From assembly GCA_002401365.1 (NCBI GenBank), contig NVSW01000071.1, positions 1-11,783 on the forward strand: DNA of 11,783 nucleotides, in the 5' to 3' direction. A program made the translations under genes and the position numbers. Numbering within the stretch: the first letter of the stretch is position 1; each line of letters starts with the position of its first letter. The notes beneath the pieces were generated by a model. It did not search any database, was not told where the DNA came from, and was given only the letters and a program-made list of their open reading frames with translations. The stretch comes from Piscirickettsiaceae bacterium. Lineage in GTDB: Bacteria; Pseudomonadota; Gammaproteobacteria; Methylococcales; Cycloclasticaceae. Positions 1 through 8,400 of this stretch are shown piece by piece.

Positions 1-2
1 GG

Positions 3-1322
3 GTAAGTACAGATACGCGCTCCGTCCAGAAGGGTGATTTATTCTTTGCCTTGAAGGGTGAAAATTTTGATGCCAACACGTTTGTTAGTCAGGCAAAAAG
101 TAATGGTGCGGTAGCGGCGGTAGTTAGTCAGATGGTTGATGATTTGCCCAGCGTGTTGGTGCCGGATACAACAAAAGCATTAGCTACGTTGGCTGCGGCA
201 GAACGTTTGAAGGTTGATATCCCTGTTGTTGCGATAACGGGTAGCAACGGCAAGACAAGTGTTAAGGAGATGTTGGTTGCTATTTTAGCTCAGTCATACT
301 CTGTGTTGGCAACACAAGGAAATTTAAATAATCATATTGGTGTGCCGTTGACTCTACTTGGCTTGCATGCAAAACACCAAATCGCGATGATTGAAATGGG
401 CGCTAGCCACGCGGGTGAAATCGCATATTTATGCCAGCTCGCTAAGCCAGGTTTTGCAGTGATCAATAATGTAGGTGATGCGCACTTAGAAGGTTTTGGC
501 AGTGTAGAAGGCATAGCTCGAGCCAAGGCTGAAATTATAAGTGGTTTACCTGCCTCAGGGGTTGCCATTTTAAACCGTGAAGATGCTTGGTTTGATAGCT
601 GGATGGAATTGGTTGCTGAGAGAAGGGTGGTTAGTTTTGGTTGGTCGGATCGGGCAACAGTTTGGGTGCAGCAAGAAGACGTTACAAGTAGCTTATTGGA
701 CGGACAATTTGAAACCGTATTCAGACTTCATTGCTTACAAGAATCTATTGATATCCATTGTAGTTTGCTAGGAGAGCACAATGTTCTAAACAGCATGGCT
801 GCTGCCAGCGTTGCGATTGCACTCGGGCTGTCATTGGCGGAAATATCAACAGGTTTGGCGGCTGTTAAACCAGTACACGGTCGCATGGAGCCGCTTAAAG
901 GTTTGTGTGGCTCGTTGATAGTCAACGATTGTTATAACGCTAGCCCAAATTCGTTTAAAGAAGCATTGAAATGTGTGCTTGGCTTAAAAAAGCCAGTGTG
1001 GCTGGTGTTAGGCGATTTTGCAGAATTGGGTGATAGTTCGGCAGACATTCATCGTACGTTGGGTGAGCTAATTGCCGATACTGAGGTGCTAAGAGTATTT
1101 GCAGTGGGTGAGGAAATGAAACGGGCGGTTGCGGCGATAAACGCGTCTAGTGCGGGTAGCAAAATACAGGCGCTACATTTTTCGTCTAAAGGCGAAATGT
1201 CCAATAAGTTACTTGAAGTATTAACAAGCGACGTGGTTGTGTTGGTAAAGGGTTCGCGCTCGCAAGGCTTAGAAGAGGTTGTTGAGCGACTAGTTGAAAA
1301 GGAGGGTGTGCCATGTTGTTAA
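3..1322 (+). CDS. murF: UDP-N-acetylmuramoyl-tripeptide--D-alanyl-D-alanine ligase MurF, 5' end missing
   Basis: MurF is the last cytoplasmic Mur ligase. It uses ATP to add D-Ala-D-Ala to UDP-MurNAc-tripeptide. The reading frame is open to the window edge, and codons from base 3 already give typical MurF sequence (VSTDTRSVQKGDLFFALKG), so the TTG at 51 is an internal leucine and not the start. From memory of E. coli MurF (about 452 residues), roughly 25-30 N-terminal residues lie outside the window; 439 are present. Visible motifs are the ATP-binding P-loop GSNGKTS (bases 240-260), EHNVLNSMAAA in the central domain, NDCYNASPNS (from about base 921), VLGDFAELG, and KGSRSQGLEEVV near the C-terminus (from 1246). 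The gene ends in TAA and overlaps mraY by 10 bases. Identification is firm; the true start cannot be seen. Confidence 0.97.
   Translation, partial: VSTDTRSVQKGDLFFALKGENFDANTFVSQAKSNGAVAAVVSQMVDDLPSVLVPDTTKALATLAAAERLKVDIPVVAITGSNGKTSVKEMLVAILAQSYSVLATQGNLNNHIGVPLTLLGLHAKHQIAMIEMGASHAGEIAYLCQLAKPGFAVINNVGDAHLEGFGSVEGIARAKAEIISGLPASGVAILNREDAWFDSWMELVAERRVVSFGWSDRATVWVQQEDVTSSLLDGQFETVFRLHCLQESIDIHCSLLGEHNVLNSMAAASVAIALGLSLAEISTGLAAVKPVHGRMEPLKGLCGSLIVNDCYNASPNSFKEALKCVLGLKKPVWLVLGDFAELGDSSADIHRTLGELIADTEVLRVFAVGEEMKRAVAAINASSAGSKIQALHFSSKGEMSNKLLEVLTSDVVVLVKGSRSQGLEEVVERLVEKEGVPCC
1301..1305 (+). promoter_or_regulatory. Ribosome binding site of mraY
   Basis: GGAGG lies 7 bases before the ATG at 1313, inside the end of murF. 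It supports 1313 as the start over the ATG at 1322, which would be 16 bases away. The start at 1313 also gives exactly the E. coli MraY length. Confidence 0.8.
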
Positions 1323-2395
1323 TGTTGTCGGAGTGGTTAATGCAATATGACAGCGGCTTTCGGGTATTTCAGTACCTTACTCTCCGTTCAATACTGGGTA
1401 CCTTAACGGCGTTGTTTATCGCCTTTATGGTAGGGCCTACGATGATCCGCCGCCTGACATATCATAAAGTAGGGCAGGCTATAAGGGATGATGGACCTAA
1501 ATCGCATTTTTCAAAAGCAGGAACCCCAACCATGGGGGGTACGCTTATTTTAGTTGCCATCGCTTTGAGTACGTTGCTGTGGGCAGATTTAACCAATCGA
1601 TACGTGTGGGCGGTGCTTATCGTAACAATGCTGTTTGGTGTTATTGGTTTTATCGATGACTATAAAAAAGTAGCGCTACAAAACCCTAAGGGACTTTCAG
1701 CAGGTAAAAAGTATTTAGCTCAGTCCGTTGTTGGTTTGGGTGTTGCTTTGTTTTTATATTACACAGCGACCTCACCGTTAGAAACAACGTTATACGTGCC
1801 GTTCTTTAAGGATGTTAGCTTTCAATTGGGCTGGTTATTTGTGCCATTAACTTACTTTGTGGTGGTGGGCACCAGTAACGCCGTAAATTTAACCGATGGC
1901 CTCGATGGCCTAGCTATTATGCCGACGGTACTGGTCGCGGCTGCATTGGCTATTTTTGCTTATTTATCGGGCAACGTTAAATTTGCAGAGTACCTATCTA
2001 TCCCTCATTTAAGAGAGGCGGGTGAATTAGTGGTATTTTGCGGCGCAATTGTTGGCGCGGGCATGGGTTTCTTATGGTTCAACGCTTATCCGGCAATGGT
2101 TTTTATGGGCGACGTAGGTGCATTGGCGCTGGGTGCTGCTTTGGGCTTGTTGGCTGTGTTAGTTAGGCAGGAACTGGTTTTGATGATTATGGGCGGTGTG
2201 TTTGTTATGGAAACAGTATCAGTGATCATGCAGGTTGCATCTTTTAAGTTGACTGGGAAAAGAATTTTTAGAATGGCACCGATTCACCATCATTTTGAAT
2301 TGAAAGGTTGGCCGGAGCCAAGAATCATTGTCCGGTTTTGGATTATCACTGTGATTTTAGTCTTGATTGGACTATCAACGTTAAAAATTAGGTAA
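1313..2395 (+). CDS. mraY: Phospho-N-acetylmuramoyl-pentapeptide-transferase MraY
   Basis: MraY is an integral inner-membrane enzyme that transfers phospho-MurNAc-pentapeptide from UDP to undecaprenyl phosphate, making lipid I. The 360-residue protein equals the E. coli length and is strongly hydrophobic, with about ten membrane segments expected for the family. Family signatures are clear: SHFSKAGTPTMGG (residues 64-76), the aspartate pair D115-D116 in FIDDYKK, NLTDGLDGLAIMP (192-204), the third catalytic aspartate D267 in FMGDVGALALG, and the MAPIHHHFELKGWPEPR segment (321-337) with its histidine triplet. All three catalytic aspartates have E. coli numbering. The start is fixed by the GGAGG at 1301. 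The gene overlaps murF and is followed 3 bases later by murD, as usual in the dcw cluster. Nothing is missing or odd. Confidence 0.98.
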   Translation: MLLMLSEWLMQYDSGFRVFQYLTLRSILGTLTALFIAFMVGPTMIRRLTYHKVGQAIRDDGPKSHFSKAGTPTMGGTLILVAIALSTLLWADLTNRYVWAVLIVTMLFGVIGFIDDYKKVALQNPKGLSAGKKYLAQSVVGLGVALFLYYTATSPLETTLYVPFFKDVSFQLGWLFVPLTYFVVVGTSNAVNLTDGLDGLAIMPTVLVAAALAIFAYLSGNVKFAEYLSIPHLREAGELVVFCGAIVGAGMGFLWFNAYPAMVFMGDVGALALGAALGLLAVLVRQELVLMIMGGVFVMETVSVIMQVASFKLTGKRIFRMAPIHHHFELKGWPEPRIIVRFWIITVILVLIGLSTLKIR

Positions 2396-2398
2396 GAG

Positions 2399-3793
2399 AT
2401 GGAAGCAGCTATGAACAATTCGACGTTTCACCAACATCAAGGATTGGCTAAATTAGGCCTTGATGATGTTGATGCACGTGTATTGGTTGTAGGCCTAGGT
2501 GTGACTGGGTTGTCGGTAGCGCGTTTTCTGTATCAGAATAAGGTCCAAGTGGCGGTAGTTGATAGCCGTGATGTGCCTCCAGGGTTGTTGGAATTAGAAA
2601 AGGATTATCAAGATATTGCGGTATTTACCGGGGAGTTTGTAGCAGATGCCTTTGCCGTTGCAACTCACCTTGTTGTTAGCCCTGGTATCAGCTTGCAGCA
2701 AGCTGATGTGCAACATTCTGCAAGCCGCGGAGTAAGGATTCTTGGCGATATCGATATTTTTGCTGTGTGCGCTGATGCGCCTATTGCCTGCATTACTGGG
2801 TCGAATGGAAAAAGTACGGTGACGACGCTGCTCGGCAATATGGCCCGTGAAGCGGGTTTAGATGTTCGAGTGGGGGGTAATTTAGGTACGGCAGCCTTAG
2901 ATTTATTGTCGGGTGTAAAGCCTGATTTATATGTGCTGGAATTATCTAGTTTTCAACTAGAAAGGACGTCGCAATTAAATGCGGCGGCAGCGACAGTGTT
3001 AAACGTGACAGCGGATCATATGGATCGCTACACCAATATGGATGCTTATGTTAGAGCAAAAGCAGTTATCTATAACGGTAATGGTCTGATGGTGTTAAAC
3101 CGTGCGGATGAGCTAGTAATGGCGTTGGCAGACATCGCTAGACAATGTACAACATTCGGCTTGGATATGCCAGATGATGGCGAATACGGCGTGCTAACAG
3201 TGCAGCAAATAGACTATTTAGCAAAAGGAGACGAATTATTACTACCCGTCATCAAGCTAAAAATAAAAGGTTTGCATAATATTGAGAATGCACTCGCAGC
3301 CATGGCACTGGCGGATGCGTTTTCGATACCGAAACAAGCTCAAAAGAAGGCGTTACGTACTTTTTCTGGCCTTGCTCATAGAACTCAGTGGATCGCTGAA
3401 ATTAATAAAATAACATGGATTAATGATTCTAAAGCGACAAACCCCGGTGCTAGCTTAGCCGCTATTGAGGGGTTATTAGGGCCTATTGTGTTGATCGCTG
3501 GTGGTGATGGCAAAGGTGCAAGTTTTTCCACGATGTGTGAGGCAATTAAGACGCATGTTGTGCAGCTGGTGCTATTAGGAAAAGATGCGCAGCGGTTTAA
3601 AGAAGAGGCAGCAGGGCACGTAAGCTGTCAGTTTGCCGACACTATAGAACAGGCAGTTGAACTGGCGAATAAAATTGCTACAGAAGGTGATACGGTTTTG
3701 TTATCACCCGCGTGCGCATCGCTCGATCAATTTGCCAACTATCAGGAACGTGGGAATCGTTTTATTGCCGCTGTTGAGAGTTTAATTGAATGA
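2399..3793 (+). CDS. murD: UDP-N-acetylmuramoyl-L-alanine--D-glutamate ligase MurD
   Basis: MurD adds D-glutamate to UDP-MurNAc-L-Ala in the cytoplasm, using ATP. The 464 residues show the three-domain Mur ligase layout: an N-terminal UDP-binding Rossmann-like region (VLVVGLGVTGLS, about 28-39), the P-loop GSNGKST (134-140), ELSSFQLE (181-188), NVTADHMDRY (202-211), the lysine expected to be carbamylated (K221 in YVRAKAVIY), GLHNIENALAA (291-301), NDSKATNPGA (342-351), and SPACASLDQF (436-445). From memory E. coli MurD is 438 residues and its first glycine motif is about 20 residues closer to the start, so this protein has an N-terminal extension. An in-frame ATG at 2411, with GGAAG 5 bases upstream, is an alternative start that removes only four residues. 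The end overlaps ftsW by 4 bases (ATGA). Confidence 0.96.
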   Translation: MEAAMNNSTFHQHQGLAKLGLDDVDARVLVVGLGVTGLSVARFLYQNKVQVAVVDSRDVPPGLLELEKDYQDIAVFTGEFVADAFAVATHLVVSPGISLQQADVQHSASRGVRILGDIDIFAVCADAPIACITGSNGKSTVTTLLGNMAREAGLDVRVGGNLGTAALDLLSGVKPDLYVLELSSFQLERTSQLNAAAATVLNVTADHMDRYTNMDAYVRAKAVIYNGNGLMVLNRADELVMALADIARQCTTFGLDMPDDGEYGVLTVQQIDYLAKGDELLLPVIKLKIKGLHNIENALAAMALADAFSIPKQAQKKALRTFSGLAHRTQWIAEINKITWINDSKATNPGASLAAIEGLLGPIVLIAGGDGKGASFSTMCEAIKTHVVQLVLLGKDAQRFKEEAAGHVSCQFADTIEQAVELANKIATEGDTVLLSPACASLDQFANYQERGNRFIAAVESLIE

Positions 3794-4986
3794 GTATTGC
3801 GATGAATAGTCACCATGAGGCGTCGTTTACTGCTCGTCACCAACATTATTATATTGATGGCTGGTTGCTGTTCTCTGCAATCAGCTTGTTAGCGTTGGGC
3901 TATGTGATGGTGGTATCGGCTTCGTTACATTTGGGTGAAAAAGTTTATGCCGACATAACGCATTACCCGCTAAGACAGTTTATCCACATTGTCATTGGTA
4001 TCTGCATGGCTTTTGTGTTGGCTAAAACACCGTTGAGAGTATGGGAGCAAAGCGGCCCCAGTTTAATTTTGATCGCAGTTGGTTTATTGGTGTTAGTTTT
4101 TATTCCAGGTATTGGCGTTAAGGTTAACGGCAGTTACCGTTGGGTTGATTTGGGTGTTGCCAGGTTGCAAGTATCTGAATTAGTGAAATTTATTTCTATT
4201 GTCTACATGGCGGGATTTTTAACCCGTCACGTGGACATGGTTCGTAAATCAATAAAAGGCGTTATCAAACCCATTTTACCGTTGGGGTTGGTGTTTGGCT
4301 TATTGATGGCAGAACCAGATTTTGGTGCGACGTTTGTTATCGGCTTTAGTGTCATTTGCATGATGTTTTTGGGCGGTGCAAGGTTAATAGAATTTCTTGC
4401 CTTGGTGGTAATAGGTTTAGTACTTGGGGTTGTCGCAATTGTATCGTCAGCTTACCGCATGCAACGAGTAACAGCCTTTATGGACCCATGGGCGGATCCC
4501 TTAGATTCGGGTTTCCAGTTAGTACAGTCACTTATTGCGATGGGGCGAGGCGAATGGTTTGGTGTGGGTTTAGGTAGCAGTATTCAAAAATTGTTTTATT
4601 TACCAGAAGCGCATACAGACTTTATTTTTGCGGTATTGGGTGAAGAGTTAGGTTTCTTAGGCTCAAGCTCGGTGATTTTATTGTTTGGCTTATTTGTTTG
4701 GCGAGCTTTTCAAATGGGTAAGGCGGCTGAACGGCTAAATTTAAGGTTCTATTCTTTATTAGCGTATGGTTTGGGAGTTTGGGTTGGCTTACAAGCATTT
4801 GTAAATATCGCTGTCAATATGGGCGCTTTGCCAACCAAGGGTCTTACCTTGCCGCTGATGAGTTACGGTGGCAGTAGCATGATTGTTATGTGTATGGTTG
4901 TGGGTTTGTTGTGCCGCATAAATTATGAAACAAATTTAGATCGTGACAGTCAGATCAAAAGGAGCGGTCCATGGCAATACGCGTGA
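3790..4986 (+). CDS. ftsW: Septal peptidoglycan glycosyltransferase FtsW (SEDS family)
   Basis: FtsW is the SEDS-family polytopic membrane protein that polymerises lipid II at the division septum together with the transpeptidase FtsI (PBP3), whose gene normally lies upstream of murF and is outside this window. The 398 residues show a short cytoplasmic N-terminus and about ten hydrophobic segments. SEDS signatures are KVNGSYRWVDLG (111-122), SELVKF (129-134), AEPDFGATFV (174-183), the FQLVQSLIAMGRGEWFGVGLG stretch (242-262), LPEAHTDFIFAVLGEELG (271-288), and LPLMSYGGSSM (354-364). D277 in the HTDF motif corresponds to the aspartate required for polymerase activity in studied SEDS proteins. The start at 3790 makes an ATGA overlap with murD and has GAGAG 9 bases upstream; an ATG at 3802 has no better site. 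The gene could in principle be confused with rodA, but its place between murD and murG makes it ftsW. Confidence 0.96.
   Translation: MSIAMNSHHEASFTARHQHYYIDGWLLFSAISLLALGYVMVVSASLHLGEKVYADITHYPLRQFIHIVIGICMAFVLAKTPLRVWEQSGPSLILIAVGLLVLVFIPGIGVKVNGSYRWVDLGVARLQVSELVKFISIVYMAGFLTRHVDMVRKSIKGVIKPILPLGLVFGLLMAEPDFGATFVIGFSVICMMFLGGARLIEFLALVVIGLVLGVVAIVSSAYRMQRVTAFMDPWADPLDSGFQLVQSLIAMGRGEWFGVGLGSSIQKLFYLPEAHTDFIFAVLGEELGFLGSSSVILLFGLFVWRAFQMGKAAERLNLRFYSLLAYGLGVWVGLQAFVNIAVNMGALPTKGLTLPLMSYGGSSMIVMCMVVGLLCRINYETNLDRDSQIKRSGPWQYA
4961..4964 (+). promoter_or_regulatory. Ribosome binding site of murG
   Basis: GGAG lies 6 bases before the ATG at 4971, inside the last codons of ftsW. It supports a 16-base overlap of ftsW and murG. 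Confidence 0.7.
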
Positions 4987-6032
4987 TGATCATGGCTGGT
5001 GGTACAGGAGGGCATGTGTTCCCAGGTTTGGCAGTGGCTGAGCAGCTAGTTAGTGCTGGGCATACCGTAAGCTGGTTGGGCACTAGAAAGGGCATAGAAG
5101 CTCGCTTAGTACCTGAAGCAGGTATTGCAATTGATTGGCTTAGTGTGTCTGGCCTAAGGGGCAAAGGGCTGATGAGTGTTCTGCTAGCGCCATTAATGCT
5201 AATTAAAGCGTGTTGGCAGGCATCTGCCATTATCCGTAAGCGTCAACCAGATGTTGTATTGGGTTTTGGAGGTTTTGCCTCGGGCCCTGGTGGATTAATG
5301 AGTTGGCTACATAGACGGCCGTTAGTGATTCATGAACAAAACAGGGTGCCAGGCACTACTAATAGATTGCTAAAAGGGTTGGCAACAAGCGTATTAGAAG
5401 CATTTCCAGGTAGCTTTTCTGCCGATGTGCATGCCATTTGTACGGGTAACCCATTGCGAGCAAGCTTAAAGCCCAAGTTGACTAAAGCTGAATCCGTAGC
5501 GTGTAATATTCTTGTATTGGGTGGCAGCTTAGGCGCATCGGTACTTAACGAGGTGGTGCCAGAAGCGTTACAGATTGTACAAAAAAGAAAACAAATTAAT
5601 GTCATTCATCAAGCTGGAAGTAAAACATTGGATGCGGCGAAACGACAGTATAAAAAAATGACTGTGGAAGCTGATGTTTGTGCGTTTATTGATGATATGC
5701 AAAAGGTTTACTCATGGGCTGATATCGTGATTTGTAGAGCGGGTGCGATGACGGTTAGTGAGGTTTCTGTAATGGGTTTACCAGCAATCTTAGTGCCGCT
5801 ACCTGGCGCGATTGATGATCACCAAACAAAAAATGCTCAGTATTTATCTACTCAAGGTGCTGCTGTTTTAATACCACAAAAAGAATTGCTGGCTACAGCG
5901 TTAGCAAAACAGCTTATTGAGTTAGTTGAAAACCCCAAAGCTTTATCGCAGATGGCAAAAAAAGCGACTCAATTAGCAACACCAAAAGCAACATCTCAGG
6001 TACTAGAACAGTGCTTGGAGGCAGCCTTATGA
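4971..6032 (+). CDS. murG: UDP-GlcNAc:lipid I N-acetylglucosaminyltransferase MurG
   Basis: MurG is a GT28-family glycosyltransferase on the cytoplasmic face of the inner membrane. It adds GlcNAc from UDP-GlcNAc to lipid I, giving lipid II. The 353-residue length matches the family (355 in E. coli, from memory). The N-terminal acceptor domain holds the glycine-rich loop GGTGGHVFPGLAVA (10-23), GLRGKG (61-66), VLGFGGFASGPGG (96-108) and HEQN (121-124). The C-terminal UDP-GlcNAc domain holds GGSLGASVLN (184-193), the CRAGAMTVSE segment with E264 in place of the sugar-nucleotide-binding glutamate, and HQTKNA (284-289). The third glycine loop reads GGSLGA where E. coli has GGSQGA, a variation I recall from other species. 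The gene ends in an ATGA overlap with murC. Confidence 0.98.
   Translation: MAIRVMIMAGGTGGHVFPGLAVAEQLVSAGHTVSWLGTRKGIEARLVPEAGIAIDWLSVSGLRGKGLMSVLLAPLMLIKACWQASAIIRKRQPDVVLGFGGFASGPGGLMSWLHRRPLVIHEQNRVPGTTNRLLKGLATSVLEAFPGSFSADVHAICTGNPLRASLKPKLTKAESVACNILVLGGSLGASVLNEVVPEALQIVQKRKQINVIHQAGSKTLDAAKRQYKKMTVEADVCAFIDDMQKVYSWADIVICRAGAMTVSEVSVMGLPAILVPLPGAIDDHQTKNAQYLSTQGAAVLIPQKELLATALAKQLIELVENPKALSQMAKKATQLATPKATSQVLEQCLEAAL
6017..6021 (+). promoter_or_regulatory. Ribosome binding site of murC
   Basis: GGAGG lies 7 bases before the ATG at 6029. It decides the start: the upstream GTG at 6011 in the same frame would lie before this site and is unlikely to be used. Confidence 0.8.
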
Positions 6033-7492
6033 TGCCAAATTCACACAAGCATTATTCCGCACATTTAGGTTTTGGCAAGCTAAAAAAAGTGCATTTTGTA
6101 GGGATTGGCGGTGCCGGCATGAGCGGTATTGCAGAGGTACTTATCAATCTTGGTTATGAGGTGTCTGGCTCGGATATTCGTGATAGTAAGATGACCACGC
6201 ACCTAAGCCAATTAGGTGCAGACATTAAAATTGGCCACGCAGAAGAGAATATTCGCGGTTGTGATGTGGTAGTAACGTCAACGGCTGTTGACGCATCGAA
6301 TGTGGAAGTAGTGACAGCATTAGAGCAAAAAATCCCCGTTATTCCACGGGCAGAAATGTTGGCAGAGTTGATGCGTTTCCGATTTGGTATTGCAGTTGCG
6401 GGAACCCACGGTAAAACAACCACCACCAGTTTGTTAGCGATGTTGATGACCGAAGGCGAGCTCGACCCAACCTTTGTTATCGGCGGTCTGCTTAACAGTG
6501 CAGGTAGCAATGCCAAATTAGGCGAAAGTCACTACTTGGTAGCTGAGGCAGATGAAAGTGATGCCTCGTTTTTACATTTGCAACCCATGATCGCGGTGGT
6601 AACCAATATCGATCAAGATCATATGGAAACCTATGGTGGAGACTTTCAGCAAGTAAAAGATGCTTTTAAATCATTCCTTCACCAACTGCCTTTTTACGGC
6701 TTGGCTGTGCTGTGTATTGACGATGAGAATATTCGTGAAATAGCGTCTTTAATAGGACGGCCTATTTTAAGTTATGGCATAGAAAATGAGGCTGACTTTC
6801 AAGCGTTTGACATCCAGCAAGAGGGTTTTTATACGCACTTCAAGCTGAAGAGGCCGAATAACAATGCACCGTTATCGATTACTTTGAATATGCCCGGTAA
6901 ACACAATGTGCTAAATGCGTTGGCAGCCATCGCAGTGGCGAGTGAACTAGGGGTCTCAGATAGTGCAATCAAACAAGGCTTGGAACACTTCAAAGGTGTT
7001 GGTCGCCGTTTTCAAGTAAACGGTGAACTTGAACTTCAAAGTGGTTCAGCCTTATTAGTAGACGATTATGGCCACCATCCACGAGAAGTTAAAGCGACCT
7101 TAGATGCAGTGCGTGAAGGTTGGCCCGAGAGGCGGATCGTATTGGTGTTTCAACCACACCGGTATTCAAGAACACGTGACCTATTTGAAGATTTTGTGCA
7201 GGTGTTGAATGAAACGGATGTATTGGTGCTGTTAGACGTATTTGCCGCAGGTGAAAAACCAATCGTGGGGTCAGATGGACCAGCACTTAGTCAGGCTATT
7301 CGCCAACGTGGAAAACTAGTGCCTATTTTTGTTAAGGATATTAAACAATTAGCTGAAACGATGGTGGGTGTGGTAACAGGGGGCGACATTATCTTAACCA
7401 TGGGTGCTGGCAATATCGGCGCTGCTTCGGCTATTTTAAAAGGCGAGATAGACGCGCTACTAAAAGTCGCCGGCGAAGGTAAAAAGGGATGA
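6029..7492 (+). CDS. murC: UDP-N-acetylmuramate--L-alanine ligase MurC
   Basis: MurC adds L-alanine to UDP-MurNAc, the first amino acid of the peptide stem, using ATP in the cytoplasm. With the ATG at 6029 the protein has 487 residues (E. coli about 491, from memory). The motifs run in the expected order: HFVGIGGAGMSGIAE (22-36), SGSD (46-49), PRAEMLAELMR (106-116), the P-loop GTHGKTTTTS (125-134), EADESDASFL (173-182), VTNIDQDHMETY (191-202), GKHNVLNALAAIAVA (290-304), GVGRRFQ (323-329), VDDYGHHPREV (344-354), FQPHRYSRT (374-382), and the C-terminal TMGAGNIG (457-464). A second ATG directly follows the first and would shorten the protein by one residue. The gene shares an ATGA overlap with murG upstream and with murB downstream, so the three are probably translated together. 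Confidence 0.98.
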   Translation: MMPNSHKHYSAHLGFGKLKKVHFVGIGGAGMSGIAEVLINLGYEVSGSDIRDSKMTTHLSQLGADIKIGHAEENIRGCDVVVTSTAVDASNVEVVTALEQKIPVIPRAEMLAELMRFRFGIAVAGTHGKTTTTSLLAMLMTEGELDPTFVIGGLLNSAGSNAKLGESHYLVAEADESDASFLHLQPMIAVVTNIDQDHMETYGGDFQQVKDAFKSFLHQLPFYGLAVLCIDDENIREIASLIGRPILSYGIENEADFQAFDIQQEGFYTHFKLKRPNNNAPLSITLNMPGKHNVLNALAAIAVASELGVSDSAIKQGLEHFKGVGRRFQVNGELELQSGSALLVDDYGHHPREVKATLDAVREGWPERRIVLVFQPHRYSRTRDLFEDFVQVLNETDVLVLLDVFAAGEKPIVGSDGPALSQAIRQRGKLVPIFVKDIKQLAETMVGVVTGGDIILTMGAGNIGAASAILKGEIDALLKVAGEGKKG

Positions 7493-8400
7493 TGCTGGCA
7501 ATGATTGAGAACACGACACAGTTGGCAGGCGAATTATTGCACAATGAACCCTTAGCCCGTTATACGTCATGGCGTGTAGGTGGCCAAGCTAAGCATTTCT
7601 ACAAACCAGCAGGGGTAGAAGATCTCCAAGTTTATTTGGCCAACATAGCGAAAAATGAAAAAGTTGTTTGGCTTGGTTTAGGTAGCAATGTATTGGTCCG
7701 AGATGGTGGTATTGATGGATCAGTTATTTATACCCGAGGTTGTTTAAACCAGATGGAATTTGCAGCAGCAGGCGAGTTGTACGTGGAGGCTGGCGTTCCC
7801 TGTGCACACGTTGCGAAACAGTCGGTAGAAAGAGGTTTAACAGGCGCAGAATTTCTTGCTGGCATACCTGGAACCATGGGCGGTGCATTAGCCATGAATG
7901 CAGGCGCCTTTGGTGGGGAAACATGGAATTTGGTTGACAGCGTATTGTTGATTAATAGACAAGGCGATTTACTGGAACGTAAAGCGGCCGACTTTAAGAT
8001 TGGTTACCGTTCTGTAATGCTAAATGAAGACGAATGGTTCGTCGCAGCAACTCTTAAAATCCCCGTGGGAAAGGACAAGCAAGGCCGTGACAAAATCCGT
8101 CAACTATTAGCGAAGCGAGCGCAAACTCAACCGACTAATTTGCCCAGCGGTGGTTCAGTGTTTAAGAACCCAGAAGGTGATTATGCTGCGCGTCTAATTG
8201 AGGCATCAGAGCTAAAAGGGTACCAAATAGGTGCGGCACAAGTGTCGGAAAAACATGCGAACTTTATTGTTAATACTGGCGGTGCAAGCGCTGCTGAAAT
8301 AGAACAGTTGATTTTATATGTGCAGCGAGAAGTGTCGGCTCAGAAAGGAATTTTGCTGGAGACTGAAGTTCGGATCATAGGTGAGGAGGCGACTATATGA
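7489..8400 (+). CDS. murB: UDP-N-acetylenolpyruvoylglucosamine reductase MurB, type II-like
   Basis: MurB is a cytoplasmic FAD enzyme that uses NADPH to reduce UDP-GlcNAc-enolpyruvate to UDP-MurNAc, the substrate of MurC next door. The FAD-binding half shows YTSWRVGGQA (25-34), LGLGSNVLVRDGGIDG (62-77) and GIPGTMGGALAMNAGAFGGE (125-144). IGYR (171-174) carries the conserved arginine. GGSVFKNP (221-228) contains S223, the expected proton-donor serine. The end LETEVRIIG (290-298) holds the conserved glutamate. At 303 residues, and with the serine motif set in SGGSVFKNPEGDYAARLI, it resembles type II MurB rather than the longer (about 342 residue) type I enzyme of E. coli. The start is uncertain: ATG at 7489 (ATGA overlap with murC, GAAGG 9 bases upstream), 7492 or 7501 are all possible. 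A 7501 start would give 299 residues. Confidence 0.96.
   Translation: MMLAMIENTTQLAGELLHNEPLARYTSWRVGGQAKHFYKPAGVEDLQVYLANIAKNEKVVWLGLGSNVLVRDGGIDGSVIYTRGCLNQMEFAAAGELYVEAGVPCAHVAKQSVERGLTGAEFLAGIPGTMGGALAMNAGAFGGETWNLVDSVLLINRQGDLLERKAADFKIGYRSVMLNEDEWFVAATLKIPVGKDKQGRDKIRQLLAKRAQTQPTNLPSGGSVFKNPEGDYAARLIEASELKGYQIGAAQVSEKHANFIVNTGGASAAEIEQLILYVQREVSAQKGILLETEVRIIGEEATI
8385..8389 (+). promoter_or_regulatory. Ribosome binding site of ddl
   Basis: GGAGG within GAGGAGG lies 7 bases before the ATG at 8397, inside the end of murB. It is one of the best matches in the window and fixes the start. Confidence 0.8.

Noticed and set aside
51..53. TTG at 51 as the start of murF
   Set aside because: The sixteen codons before it are in frame and match the MurF family (DTRSVQKGDLFFA), so the gene is cut by the window edge and the TTG encodes an internal leucine.
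6011..6013. GTG at 6011 as the start of murC
   Set aside because: The GGAGG at 6017-6021 lies after it and is well spaced for the ATG at 6029, which also gives the usual family length and an ATGA overlap.
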